From Bermanella sp034110565 (lineage in GTDB: Bacteria; Pseudomonadota; Gammaproteobacteria; Pseudomonadales; Oceanobacteraceae), in contig JAWUYY010000014.1 in NCBI GenBank assembly GCA_034110565.1, forward strand, positions 1 through 32,404: a stretch of 32,404 nucleotides of DNA, given 5' to 3'. The notes beneath the pieces are model-generated. The model did not search any database. It was not told where the DNA came from and worked only from the letters and a program-made list of their open reading frames with translations. Of the stretch, positions 6,893-14,988 are shown one piece after another. The number at the start of each line of letters is the position of its first letter. Position 1 is the first letter of the stretch. Position numbers and translations under genes: made by a program.

Positions 6893-8679
6893 GACTCTTC
6901 CTTGTGCTGCTGCATTTGCCATAGTTGTGCATAACGACCCTGTTTGGCCATTAATTCCTTATGATTCCCTTGCTCCACTATGCGACCTTGCTCTAACACA
7001 AGTATTCGATCGGCATTGACGATGGTAGATAACCTATGCGCCACCACCACACTGCTCTTGCCTTGAGAGACCTCGTTAATGGCATCCAGTACCGCTTTTT
7101 CAGAATCACTATCTAGTGAACTGGTGGCTTCATCAAACAACAAGATATTGGGCTGTTTTAAAATCGTACGGGCAATGGCCACACGTTGTTTCTCACCGCC
7201 TGATAGTTTTAACCCGCGCTCACCCACTTCTGTGTCATAGCCTTTTGGTAAACGAGATACAAAGTCTTCAAGATGAGCCAATTTAATCGCGTGCTTCACT
7301 TCGTCATCACTAGCACCTGGGCGACCGTAACGCACGTTTTCTAGTAACGTAGAGTTAAACAACACCGTATCTTGGGGCACCACACCAATGGCACGACGTA
7401 AACTTTCTTGCGTCACGCTTTGAATATTTTGGCCATCAATCAAGATCTCACCATCGCTCACATCATAAAAACGGAACAACAGCTTACCCAATGTCGACTT
7501 ACCTGCCCCACTGCTGCCAACTAATGCCAGCTTTTCACCTGGCAATACAGTAAAACTCACATCATTAATAATGGCCCGCTCATCATATGAAAAGCTCACG
7601 TGTTTAAATTCAATCAAGCCTTTACTTACGGCAAGCTCAGTTGCGTTTTCAGCATCTCCCACTTTAGGTGTAACACGCAACAATGAAAACATACGTTCAA
7701 TATTGGTCATGGAACTCTTAATTTCACGATACACAAAGCCCAAGAAATTAAGTGGCATAAAAATTTGCATCATAAAAGCATTAACCAGTACAAAATCACC
7801 TATGGTCATACGCCCGTTACTAACTTCACTGGCGGCCAATAACAACATGGCTGTTATGGATGCTGAAATAATCAACGCCTGACCACCATTTAACAAAAAT
7901 AGTGTTAAACGATTCTTACGCTTAGCCTTTTCCCAATGAGCCAGTTCTTCATCATATAAACTGGATTCATATTGCTCGTTAGTGAAGTATTTAACAGTTT
8001 CAAAATTCAGTAAGCTATCGACAGCACGGGAGCTCGAGCGACTGTCCGCTTGATTGGCCTCACGTATAAATTGCGTGCGCCAGTCTGTGGTCTTTTTTGA
8101 AAACCAAACGTAAGACACCACAGAAACAAACACAATCAGAGCAAATTCAAATCGATACTGCTGCCATAAAATCCCCATGACCAAAAACAGCTCTAAAAAG
8201 GTCGGCACAATATTAAAAACAAGAAAACGCATTAAAAAGCTAATGCCATTGGTGCCGCGCTCAATATCGCGAGACAAGCCACCGGTGCGGCGAGACAAAT
8301 GAAAGGATAGATCTAAGGCGTGCAAATGCTGAAACACACTCAAACCAATACGACGCATGGCTCGCTCTGTCACTCGCCCAAATAAGGTGTCACGGATTTC
8401 CCCCAGTAGAACATTGCCCAAACGAATCAACCCATACGCTAGCAACAAGGCAATCGGTACAATCACCAAAGCAGACGTTTCGCCCATTTGAGAGTCGAGA
8501 TTATCCACTACCTGCTTTAATATAAATGGCATCCCTACACTGGCAACCTTAGCCAGCACAAGACACATAAGTGCTAAAAAAACACGACGTTTAAATTCAG
8601 TTAAATATGGCCAAATTTGCTTTACAACTGACCAATCAATTTTTTGATCAGGGTCAAAATCCGAACCCATAGAACGCAT
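6889..8679 (-). CDS. Atm1-type ABC exporter (fused permease and ATPase)
   Basis: The 596-residue half-transporter has six transmembrane helices (about residues 30-320) and a C-terminal nucleotide-binding domain. Walker A is GSSGAGKST (388-396), the signature LSGGE (492-496), Walker B ILLFDEATS (512-520) and the switch His548. The stretch ETVKYFTNE (227-235) is typical of the Atm1/ABCB7/HMT1 subfamily, whose members export glutathione-linked compounds or persulfides and support metal homeostasis. It should work as an inner-membrane homodimer. The substrate here is not known. The ATG has GGAAG five bases upstream. It is the first gene of a leftward run with xni. Confidence 0.9.
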   Translation of the reverse strand: MRSMGSDFDPDQKIDWSVVKQIWPYLTEFKRRVFLALMCLVLAKVASVGMPFILKQVVDNLDSQMGETSALVIVPIALLLAYGLIRLGNVLLGEIRDTLFGRVTERAMRRIGLSVFQHLHALDLSFHLSRRTGGLSRDIERGTNGISFLMRFLVFNIVPTFLELFLVMGILWQQYRFEFALIVFVSVVSYVWFSKKTTDWRTQFIREANQADSRSSSRAVDSLLNFETVKYFTNEQYESSLYDEELAHWEKAKRKNRLTLFLLNGGQALIISASITAMLLLAASEVSNGRMTIGDFVLVNAFMMQIFMPLNFLGFVYREIKSSMTNIERMFSLLRVTPKVGDAENATELAVSKGLIEFKHVSFSYDERAIINDVSFTVLPGEKLALVGSSGAGKSTLGKLLFRFYDVSDGEILIDGQNIQSVTQESLRRAIGVVPQDTVLFNSTLLENVRYGRPGASDDEVKHAIKLAHLEDFVSRLPKGYDTEVGERGLKLSGGEKQRVAIARTILKQPNILLFDEATSSLDSDSEKAVLDAINEVSQGKSSVVVAHRLSTIVNADRILVLEQGRIVEQGNHKELMAKQGRYAQLWQMQQHKEES

Positions 8680-9067
8680 GACACTTCCTTAATTCATTGA
8701 CGAAACAACACTTAGCGTTAAAAAACTTCTGCTGTCATCACCCTATACAAAACGGCAAATATTTCATTTGCCTACAGTATAGTGCGAATTGATTCTCAGA
8801 CAGATTAAACATAAGCCAGCACGCTGATTCTCTACCAAGATAAGCATCTTACTTGAGATTAAAGGGTTAATGCAGCATCGAGGTTATATTTAATAAAATA
8901 ACTCACGTCACTAAACCCATTTCGACGCCTCGCTATTTTTCTGAGCAAGCTTGTATACACGTCCACCTTCCATCTTTACTTATTAAAACACCCGTGCCAC
9001 AGTTAGAGTAATGACTCTAATAGAACAATATATGTACAATCAATCAAAAATAATAAACGGAAGGCCC
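8680..9067. other. Divergent intergenic region between the ABC exporter and the alkylsulfatase
   Basis: This 388-bp gap contains two inverted repeats. GGCAAAT-ATTTC-ATTTGCC (8754-8772) lies just after a minus-strand TATACT (8781-8776), so it could be an operator for the ABC gene. TTAGAGT-AATG-ACTCTAA (9003-9020) lies before the alkylsulfatase. No good -35 is seen for either. No ORF or RNA gene is recognised. Confidence 0.45.
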
Positions 9068-11098
9068 ATGCTTAGATTATTCACGTTCGGCCCCGCTTGT
9101 GCGGCAATGACACTGCTACTCAGCGCGTGTGATTCACAACCAGACTGGGAGCAAAACGCCAACCAACAAGGGCACACTAGCCCTACTGCCGCCACCGTAA
9201 AAGCCAACGAAGCCATTCTTGAGCAACGCCCTTTTGCAAATACTCAGGACTTCACCAACGCCCGCAAAGGCCTGATTGCAAAAGAAGACAGTTTGGTCAC
9301 GCAACACCTACAAGGTGGCGCTGTCTGGAATATGCCAGAATACGATTTCATAGATGCCAATGGCGAGCACGCCCCAGCTTCGGTTAACCCTAGTCTATGG
9401 CGACAAGCAGCCTTAAATAACATTAATGGTTTATTTAAAGTAACGGACGGTATTTATCAATTGCGCGGCTATGACCTCGCCAATATGACCATAATAGAAA
9501 GTGATAACGGTTGGATCATTGTTGACCCATTAACGTCACGAGAAACCGCCAGCAAAGCCTTCCTATTTGCACAACAGCATCTCGGTCGAAAAACCGTAAA
9601 AGCCATTTTATTTACCCATAGTCATATTGATCATTTCGGTGGTGTACAAGGCGTGCTTCAGCATTTAACGGACGATGAAAAAAGCGCGTTAAGAATTATT
9701 GCCCCAGCCGGATTCGAAGAAGAAGCCACCAGCGAAAATATCATCGCCGGCACCGCCATGAGCCGCCGCGCCATGTACATGTATGGCAAACGCCTTGCCC
9801 GTAATGAACGAGGCCATGTAGGTACTGGATTGGGCAAAGGCCCTGCATTTGGTACATTTGGGATTCAGTCCCCGACTGAACTCATACACAAAACCGATAC
9901 TCAGCTCACCATTGACGGCATCCCGTTTGTTTTTCAAACCGTCTCAGGTTCAGAAGCACCCGCCGAATTTACATTCTACCTACCCAAACAAAACGCATTT
10001 TGTGGCGCAGAACTATTAAGTAACAATATGCACAACTTATATACACTGCGAGGGGCAAAAGTCCGTGATGCTCGTATCTGGAGCGGTTTTATTGAAGAAG
10101 CTCGCAACAAATTTGCAACAGCCGATGTGTATTTTGCCAGCCACCATTGGCCACTTTGGGGGCAAGACAACGTTAATGAATTTTTAGAAAAACAACGGGA
10201 CACCTATCAGTTTATTCATGATCAAAGTGTGCGCATGTTAAACCAAGGCTACACCCCAAATGAAATTGCCGAAAATTTAAAAATGCCTGCCGCTTTAAAC
10301 AAAGATTTTCATAACCAAGGCTATTACGGCACCCTCAAACACAATGCGAAAGCGGTTTATCAAAACTACCTAGGCTGGTTCACCGCCAACCCAGCCAAAC
10401 TCGATCCACTCCCTGAGCAAGAAGCCTCAATTCGTTATGTGGAGATGATGGGTGGCGTGGAAAATATATTACAAAAAGCTCAAAGCCAATTTGATGCCGC
10501 TGCCAACATGGACGCACAAGACGGCTCAAAAGCCTATCGTTGGTTAGCTGAATTGCTCAATCATGCTGTGTTTGCTGAACCGGATAACGCACAAGCAAAA
10601 GGTTTATTAGCCAAGGTATATGACCAGCTAGGTTATCAGGCAGAGTCGGCACCTTGGCGTGACTTTTATTTAACCGGAGCGTATGAATTGCGTCAGGGCG
10701 CACCGGACGTGGGAATCAGCCCTGCCGTTATGAAGGAAGTCCTGTTAAAAACCCCTGTTGCCAATTTCTTTGACAGCATGGCTGTGCGTTTATTAGCGGA
10801 TAAAGCCGAAGGCGTGTCTACAACGGTCAAAATCACTTTCACGGACTTAAACGAAAGTTACCTACTCACCGTTCATAATTCGGTACTGCGCCATAATAAA
10901 GTAGCGGCCGATGCAAAAGCCGACGCCACCCTTACACTGACGCAACCTTTGTTCGTAAGCATTATCGTAGGCGAAGCGGGATTAAAAGACACCCTATTCA
11001 GTGACGACTTAAGTATAGAAGGCAGCAAACTGGATTTGATCTCGTTTTTCTCTATGCTCGACAAACCCATGGGCACGTTTAATATCGTCACGCCTTAG
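9068..11098 (+). CDS. Alkylsulfatase, metallo-beta-lactamase type (BDS1/SdsA1-like), lipoprotein
   Basis: This enzyme class cleaves alkyl sulfates such as dodecyl sulfate to alcohol and sulfate. The 676-residue form has a lipoprotein signal with lipobox LSAC and Cys21 followed by Asp, a +2 residue that in E. coli keeps lipoproteins in the inner membrane. The zinc motif THSHIDHFGG (His184, His186, Asp188, His189) marks the metallo-beta-lactamase domain, followed by an alpha-helical dimerisation region and a C-terminal SCP2-like lipid-binding domain (about 550-676). An upstream in-frame ATG at 9011 lies inside an inverted repeat; the ATG at 9068 has GGAAGG directly upstream and begins the signal, so it is preferred. 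Known SdsA1 is secreted rather than lipid-anchored, so the lipobox is notable. Confidence 0.9.
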   Translation: MLRLFTFGPACAAMTLLLSACDSQPDWEQNANQQGHTSPTAATVKANEAILEQRPFANTQDFTNARKGLIAKEDSLVTQHLQGGAVWNMPEYDFIDANGEHAPASVNPSLWRQAALNNINGLFKVTDGIYQLRGYDLANMTIIESDNGWIIVDPLTSRETASKAFLFAQQHLGRKTVKAILFTHSHIDHFGGVQGVLQHLTDDEKSALRIIAPAGFEEEATSENIIAGTAMSRRAMYMYGKRLARNERGHVGTGLGKGPAFGTFGIQSPTELIHKTDTQLTIDGIPFVFQTVSGSEAPAEFTFYLPKQNAFCGAELLSNNMHNLYTLRGAKVRDARIWSGFIEEARNKFATADVYFASHHWPLWGQDNVNEFLEKQRDTYQFIHDQSVRMLNQGYTPNEIAENLKMPAALNKDFHNQGYYGTLKHNAKAVYQNYLGWFTANPAKLDPLPEQEASIRYVEMMGGVENILQKAQSQFDAAANMDAQDGSKAYRWLAELLNHAVFAEPDNAQAKGLLAKVYDQLGYQAESAPWRDFYLTGAYELRQGAPDVGISPAVMKEVLLKTPVANFFDSMAVRLLADKAEGVSTTVKITFTDLNESYLLTVHNSVLRHNKVAADAKADATLTLTQPLFVSIIVGEAGLKDTLFSDDLSIEGSKLDLISFFSMLDKPMGTFNIVTP

Positions 11099-11114
11099 GG
11101 TTTTTCAAACACAT

Positions 11115-11148
11115 CCCGTTATAAAAGTGCATCTCTTTTTATAGCGGG
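11115..11148. terminator. Inverted repeat between convergent alkylsulfatase and dinB
   Basis: CCCGTTATAAAA (11115-11126) pairs with TTTTATAGCGGG (11137-11148), 12 positions with one mismatch that is a G-U pair in RNA, and a 10-nt loop. It follows the alkylsulfatase stop by 16 bases and overlaps the last codons of dinB. No clean U-tract follows on either strand, so termination is plausible but not certain. Confidence 0.45.
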
Positions 11149-12201
11149 AGAATAATTGAGGTTTTCAAATAAAGGCAACTGAGGGTGTTCATGAGACGCT
11201 TCAATTAAACGGCCACCCAAACCAATTAAACGAATGGCTTGTTCATCACGAACACTGGCTTCATTTAACAGTATTAAATAATTCTCAAACGTTGCGGTTT
11301 TTTGATGGTTGGCCAGGGTGGTGACGTGAAAATCAGAAAACTTCACTTTCACAAACGGCGCAATTTTTGACAGGCTTAAACCTGCGTTTTCGACACGGGT
11401 TAAAAACTTGGGCCACATTTCTTCTAGCGCTAATGCAACCTCATCACCTTGTCGAATATCTTCAACAAAGGTGCGTTCGATACTAATGGACTTGCGTACG
11501 CGGCCTTGGCTTAAACTGCGATTATCCTGCCCTTTTGCTCTTTCTATTAGTAACTGCCCAAACTTACCGAAGCGATTAATTAAAAAGTCATCAGATACTT
11601 CGCGCACATGGCCGCAGGTATAAATACCCATGTCGTGTAGTTTAGCCGCGCTTTTAGGGCCGACACCTGGAATTTTTTTCACTTCTAAAGACGCGACAAA
11701 ATGATCAACCTCACTGGGCAACACTGTAAACTGACCATTAGGTTTGCGCCAATCACTGGCCACTTTAGCTAAAAACTTATTAGGCGCTATACCCACCGAC
11801 ACGGTAATGCCAAGCTCGCTCTCAACTTGTTGGCGTATTTGCTGTGCCACTATTTGGCCGTTACTGGCGGGGGCTATTTCTAAATAGGCCTCATCCACAG
11901 ATACCACCTCAAACTGCAACGCATATTGCTTGAGAATCTCCATCACCTGCACAGATACATCGCGATACTTTTGCATATTTCCCGGCACCAAGACTAAGTC
12001 AGGGCACAGCTTTTTAGCCTGACCGCTGGCCATAGCCGAGCGCACGCCGTACTTTCGAGCAATATAGTTACAGGTAGATATGACACCACGGCGATCACTT
12101 GCCCCACCAATAGCCAAAGGCACATGACGCAAATGAGGCTGATCACGCATTTCAACGGCAGCAAAAAAACAATCGCAGTCCACATGGAGTACTTGGCGCA
12201 C
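11119..12201 (-). CDS. dinB: DNA polymerase IV (Y-family, SOS-inducible)
   Basis: This 360-residue translesion polymerase carries the catalytic acids Asp8 (HVDCDCFFAAVE) and Asp103-Glu104 (SVDEAYLE), the same numbering as E. coli DinB. The palm/fingers are followed by a helix-hairpin-helix thumb (KKIPGVGPKSAAKLHDMG) and the little-finger domain (about 240-345). The start is GTG; no ATG is available in frame upstream and the next residues match the family N terminus. Instead of a canonical beta-clamp motif, the C terminus carries LPLFENL, which resembles QLxLF-type clamp motifs. A LexA box lies 16 bases upstream of the start. Confidence 0.96.
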   Translation of the reverse strand: MRQVLHVDCDCFFAAVEMRDQPHLRHVPLAIGGASDRRGVISTCNYIARKYGVRSAMASGQAKKLCPDLVLVPGNMQKYRDVSVQVMEILKQYALQFEVVSVDEAYLEIAPASNGQIVAQQIRQQVESELGITVSVGIAPNKFLAKVASDWRKPNGQFTVLPSEVDHFVASLEVKKIPGVGPKSAAKLHDMGIYTCGHVREVSDDFLINRFGKFGQLLIERAKGQDNRSLSQGRVRKSISIERTFVEDIRQGDEVALALEEMWPKFLTRVENAGLSLSKIAPFVKVKFSDFHVTTLANHQKTATFENYLILLNEASVRDEQAIRLIGLGGRLIEASHEHPQLPLFENLNYSPAIKRDALL

Positions 12202-12216
12202 AGGAAATCTCAGGGG

Positions 12217-12247
12217 CTGTATAAATAAACAGTGATTATCTGCACAA
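12217..12247 (-). promoter_or_regulatory. dinB promoter with LexA box
   Basis: The 16-mer CTGTATAAATAAACAG (12217-12232, plus strand) is a LexA box and is identical base for base to the one before intI. On the minus strand a -35 TTGTGC (12247-12242) and -10 TATACA (12223-12218) with an 18-bp spacer place the box across the -10 and spacer, where bound LexA would block transcription. Confidence 0.85.
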
Positions 12248-12263
12248 CTGCAGAAAAGGCAAG

Positions 12264-13169
12264 TTAAAAATCGACCTCTACTTCTTCATCTTCTTTCTCA
12301 AGACGAATCGTCACGCGGCGGTTTAAATCTCGACCCTTGCGGGTTTTATTGCTGGCAACAGGATAGCGTTCGCCATGGTAGCGGGTGGTGAACATTTCAG
12401 GGTCTAAACCCTTCTTCACCATATAATCAGTGACGTGAATAGCACGAGTCTCAGACAAACGGCGGTTATTATAGCGTCGCCCAGATGAATCGCTGTGCCC
12501 ATCTATATATAGGGCTTTCACTTTTGGGTCGGCTTTTACATATAAGATAATAAGGTCTAGTTTCTTTTTAGATTCATCATCAATTCGGTCGCCGCCCCCT
12601 TTAAATAGCACCTTACTTTTGGCCACCTGTCGAAAGTTAACCGGCAGCAAGCCTGCAACGCAGCCCAGGTAGTCTTTATAAAAGCTATTAAAATTAGCCG
12701 CCGACAAGGCCACTCGTATGGGCTCGTTCTCATCGTAGCGAGCCTTACGTGTAAACGTTGGCTGCATACCTTTCATTAAGGCCTGCATCATGTGATTGGC
12801 ACGGTTATGATCGACAAACACCGGTTTTCTGGTTTGCTTAACCGTTACCAAGCCTAAATCTTCTGCAAAACGGCTAGGTGCCCAAATCGGTGGTTCGATA
12901 TGCAGCGCCGCTTCGCCTTGGCCCATGAGATTCTTTCGTGTTTTAAGATGAAACAGCAAGTCTTCACCGGCTTCATGGTAAAACACCGCTTCTCCATAAT
13001 TGGGTATTGGCTGCACAAACTCACATTCAAAAATCGAAGGCGACAGCCGCCATTCGGTCTCATCAACCGATGCTTGAAATGTTAACGTATTGGCATGAAG
13101 CGCCCATAAAATCAGGCTCACAAAACAAAAAATACGCACCGACACAAACCTATTTAAAGTTATCTGCAT
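12264..13169 (-). CDS. motY: Sodium-type flagellar stator protein MotY
   Basis: MotY belongs to the periplasmic T ring that holds the stator of polar flagella. The product has a signal peptide ending near LHANTLTF, an N-terminal MotY domain (ECEFVQPIPNYGEAVF and following) and a C-terminal OmpA-like peptidoglycan-binding domain (YIDGHSDSSGRRYNNRRLSETRA, then LNRRVTIRLE). The rnt gene is divergent next door, as in Pseudomonas, where motY, pyrC and rnt cluster. The longest frame starts with ATG at 13169, but this lies only four bases after a sigma-28 -10 element and has no Shine-Dalgarno. The true start may be GTG at 13145 or 13139, which still leaves a complete signal peptide. Confidence 0.9.
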   Translation of the reverse strand: MQITLNRFVSVRIFCFVSLILWALHANTLTFQASVDETEWRLSPSIFECEFVQPIPNYGEAVFYHEAGEDLLFHLKTRKNLMGQGEAALHIEPPIWAPSRFAEDLGLVTVKQTRKPVFVDHNRANHMMQALMKGMQPTFTRKARYDENEPIRVALSAANFNSFYKDYLGCVAGLLPVNFRQVAKSKVLFKGGGDRIDDESKKKLDLIILYVKADPKVKALYIDGHSDSSGRRYNNRRLSETRAIHVTDYMVKKGLDPEMFTTRYHGERYPVASNKTRKGRDLNRRVTIRLEKEDEEVEVDF

Positions 13170-13172
13170 AGT

Positions 13173-13199
13173 TTATCGGCCAAAGTAACCTTTTCTTAA
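13173..13199 (-). promoter_or_regulatory. Sigma-28 (FliA) promoter of motY
   Basis: On the minus strand GCCGATAA (13180-13173) is a perfect FliA -10 element. Fifteen bases upstream is TTAA (13199-13196) in place of the consensus TAAA. This places motY among late flagellar genes, as in Pseudomonas. The predicted start of transcription, near 13166, falls at the first ATG. Confidence 0.75.
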
Positions 13200-13267
13200 C
13201 CCTAGTTAATCTTACTTTGAATTGGATAATATGACCTTTTATAAGCTGTTACCGTCTGTAAAGGCCG

Positions 13268-13312
13268 TTAAGCCCCATGAAAATAGGTTTAAGCCCCACC
13301 TTGGGGTATAAT
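13268..13312 (+). promoter_or_regulatory. rnt promoter region with tandem TTAAGCCCCA repeats
   Basis: A perfect -10 TATAAT lies at 13307-13312, about 34 bases before the GTG start of rnt. Two direct copies of TTAAGCCCCA (13268-13277 and 13289-13298) start 21 bp apart, two helical turns, and the second runs into an inverted repeat CCCCA-CCT-TGGGG (13294-13306) that abuts the -10. No good -35 is seen, so an activator or repressor site is possible. Confidence 0.5.
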
Positions 13313-13345
13313 GCCTTCTTTTTAATCTCAAAATTAAGGGAATCC

Positions 13346-14008
13346 GTGGCAGATTTTCATAGCAATCCAATGGCAAGCCGCTTTCGTGGCTATTTACCGG
13401 TAGTGGTAGATGTGGAAACCGCAGGATTCAACGCCCAAACAGATGCACTCCTCGAAGTGGCCATGGTCATCATGGACATGGACGATAAAGGCCTAATGAC
13501 ACCAGGGCCTGAAATGTCGGCCAAAATCAAACCATTTGATGGCGCCAACATAGAGCAAAGCTCACTCGACTTTACTGGTATTGATCCGTTCGACCCAGAC
13601 CGTGAAGACGAACACGAAGCCGACGCCCTAGATGCCATGTTTAAAACCATTCGCAAGGCTATTAAAATCAAAGGCTGCAAACGGGCCATTCTAGTGGGCC
13701 ACAACGCTCACTTTGACTTAGGTTTTATTAATGCGGCCATTGAGCGTAATGATTTAAAACGTAGTCCGTTTCACCCTTTCTCAGGTTTTGATACAGCCAC
13801 TTTGGCTGGCCTAGCATTAGGTCATACCGTATTAGCCCGTTCATGCATGTTAGGTGGCATCGACTTTGATAACAAAGCCGCTCATAGCGCCTTGTATGAC
13901 ACACAAAAAACGGCTGAATTGTTTGCCCTTATCGTCAACCAGTGGAACCACATGGGTGGCTGGGACTGGGCTGTGCGTAAACATCAAAAAGAACAAGACC
14001 ACGATTAA
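13346..14008 (+). CDS. rnt: Ribonuclease T
   Basis: This 220-residue DEDD-family 3'-5' exoribonuclease trims 3' ends of tRNA and other stable RNAs and works as a dimer. Catalytic acids are Asp22 and Glu24 (VVDVETAGF), with further acids in GHNAHFDLGF and the C-terminal HSALYDTQKTAELF. It aligns along its whole length with E. coli RNase T (215 aa). The frame is open from an ATG at 13277, but that codon lies upstream of the TATAAT at 13307; GTG at 13346 has AAGGGA seven bases upstream and gives the family-length protein, so it is chosen. It is divergent from motY. Confidence 0.95.
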   Translation: MADFHSNPMASRFRGYLPVVVDVETAGFNAQTDALLEVAMVIMDMDDKGLMTPGPEMSAKIKPFDGANIEQSSLDFTGIDPFDPDREDEHEADALDAMFKTIRKAIKIKGCKRAILVGHNAHFDLGFINAAIERNDLKRSPFHPFSGFDTATLAGLALGHTVLARSCMLGGIDFDNKAAHSALYDTQKTAELFALIVNQWNHMGGWDWAVRKHQKEQDHD

Positions 14009-14032
14009 TCCTGTTGGTTTATTGCCTAAGAT

Positions 14033-14096
14033 ATATCATTAACGTCTAATATTAGAAGTTAATGATATTCGCCTTTATATTAACTTTCGCTAAAAT
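14033..14096 (+). promoter_or_regulatory. 36-bp near-perfect palindrome and promoter before pmpA
   Basis: Bases 14033-14068 form a palindrome of two 18-bp halves with one mismatch (14044/14057). The outer arms are ATATCATTAAC (14033-14043) and GTTAATGATAT (14058-14068); the centre is TCTAATATTAGA (14045-14056). Candidate -10 elements follow: TATATT (14076-14081), with TTAGAA (14052-14057) inside the palindrome as -35, and TAAAAT (14091-14096). There is no T-tract after it, so it is more like an operator than a terminator of rnt. Related YeeE/YedE genes in Xylella are repressed by the ArsR-family sulfur sensor BigR at an A+T-rich palindrome; a similar regulator is an inference here. Confidence 0.6.
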
Positions 14097-14129
14097 ACCT
14101 CCCTCGTTCACTTATTCTAAAGATATCCC

Positions 14130-14564
14130 ATGTTTGATTCTGTTTCGTTTACACACGCCCTAGGTGGCGGTGCTTTAATTGGCTTAGCTGCGGTTATTTT
14201 ATTTGCAGGCATCGGTCGCATCGCCGGTATTTGCGGCATCGCGTTTTCATTACTCGCGGCCCCCATTTCAAAACAAGTATGGCGTGTATTATTTTTAGCC
14301 GGTCTTGTGATTGGCTCATTATTATTCCACGCCCTATCTGGTCAAGCGTTCCCACCGGCACCTGATACCTCTTTGCCGCTATTAATCATTGGTGGTTTAC
14401 TCGTGGGTTTTGGTACCTCAATGTGCAACGGTTGCACCAGTGGCCATGGTGTCTGTGGTATCTCTCGTTTTTCTACGCGCTCGATTGTAGCCACCATTAC
14501 CTTCATGGCTGCAGCCATTGTCAGCATGTATATTTTTCGTCACCTTTTAGGCTGGAGTATTTAA
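14130..14564 (+). CDS. pmpA: YeeE/YedE (DUF395) membrane protein, first half of split sulfur transporter
   Basis: The 144-residue protein is almost all membrane helix (four predicted segments, about 8-30, 47-67, 80-103, 118-138). The motif GTSMCNGCTSGHGVCGISR, with three cysteines, is the sulfur-binding signature of the YeeE/YedE family, which imports thiosulfate or related sulfur compounds. The next gene starts one base after the stop and encodes the second half of a normal YeeE. The pair is called PmpA/PmpB in Xylella, where it is linked to sulfide handling. The substrate is inferred, not shown. Confidence 0.85.
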   Translation: MFDSVSFTHALGGGALIGLAAVILFAGIGRIAGICGIAFSLLAAPISKQVWRVLFLAGLVIGSLLFHALSGQAFPPAPDTSLPLLIIGGLLVGFGTSMCNGCTSGHGVCGISRFSTRSIVATITFMAAAIVSMYIFRHLLGWSI

Positions 14565-14565
14565 G

Positions 14566-14988
14566 ATGCAAAAAATAATCGCACTACTCGCCGGTATTTT
14601 ATTTGGTGCAGGCTTAGCCGCCTCAGACATGAACAACCCTGAGCGGATACAAAGCTTTTTAGATTTAATGAATTGGGACCCAAGTTTAATGTTTGTAATG
14701 CTAGGCGCACTGGCAGTTGCTCTGCCGGGCTTTCAAATAGTATTAAGAAAACAAGGTAAGCCATTATTTGCCACAAAATTTTCACTGCCTAAAAAATTCA
14801 ACATCGATAAACCGCTCATCATAGGCGCAAGCTTATTTGGCATAGGCTGGGCCATCGTCGGTTACTGCCCAGGCCCTGCCATTGCCGCATTAGGTTACGG
14901 CTATTCAGATGTATTTATTTTGGTAGCCGCTATGCTCGTCGGGGCTAAAGCGCATCAGCTATTGCAAAACAAAACTGACGGACTGTAG
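14566..14988 (+). CDS. pmpB: YeeE/YedE (DUF395) membrane protein, second half of split sulfur transporter
   Basis: The 140-residue protein has four membrane segments and the conserved features GAGLAASDMNNPERIQSFLD near the N terminus and GYCPGPAIAALG in the third segment, with the conserved Cys. It complements PmpA, and together the two equal one full-length YeeE-type transporter. The genes are separated by one base, so translation is probably coupled. Confidence 0.85.
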   Translation: MQKIIALLAGILFGAGLAASDMNNPERIQSFLDLMNWDPSLMFVMLGALAVALPGFQIVLRKQGKPLFATKFSLPKKFNIDKPLIIGASLFGIGWAIVGYCPGPAIAALGYGYSDVFILVAAMLVGAKAHQLLQNKTDGL

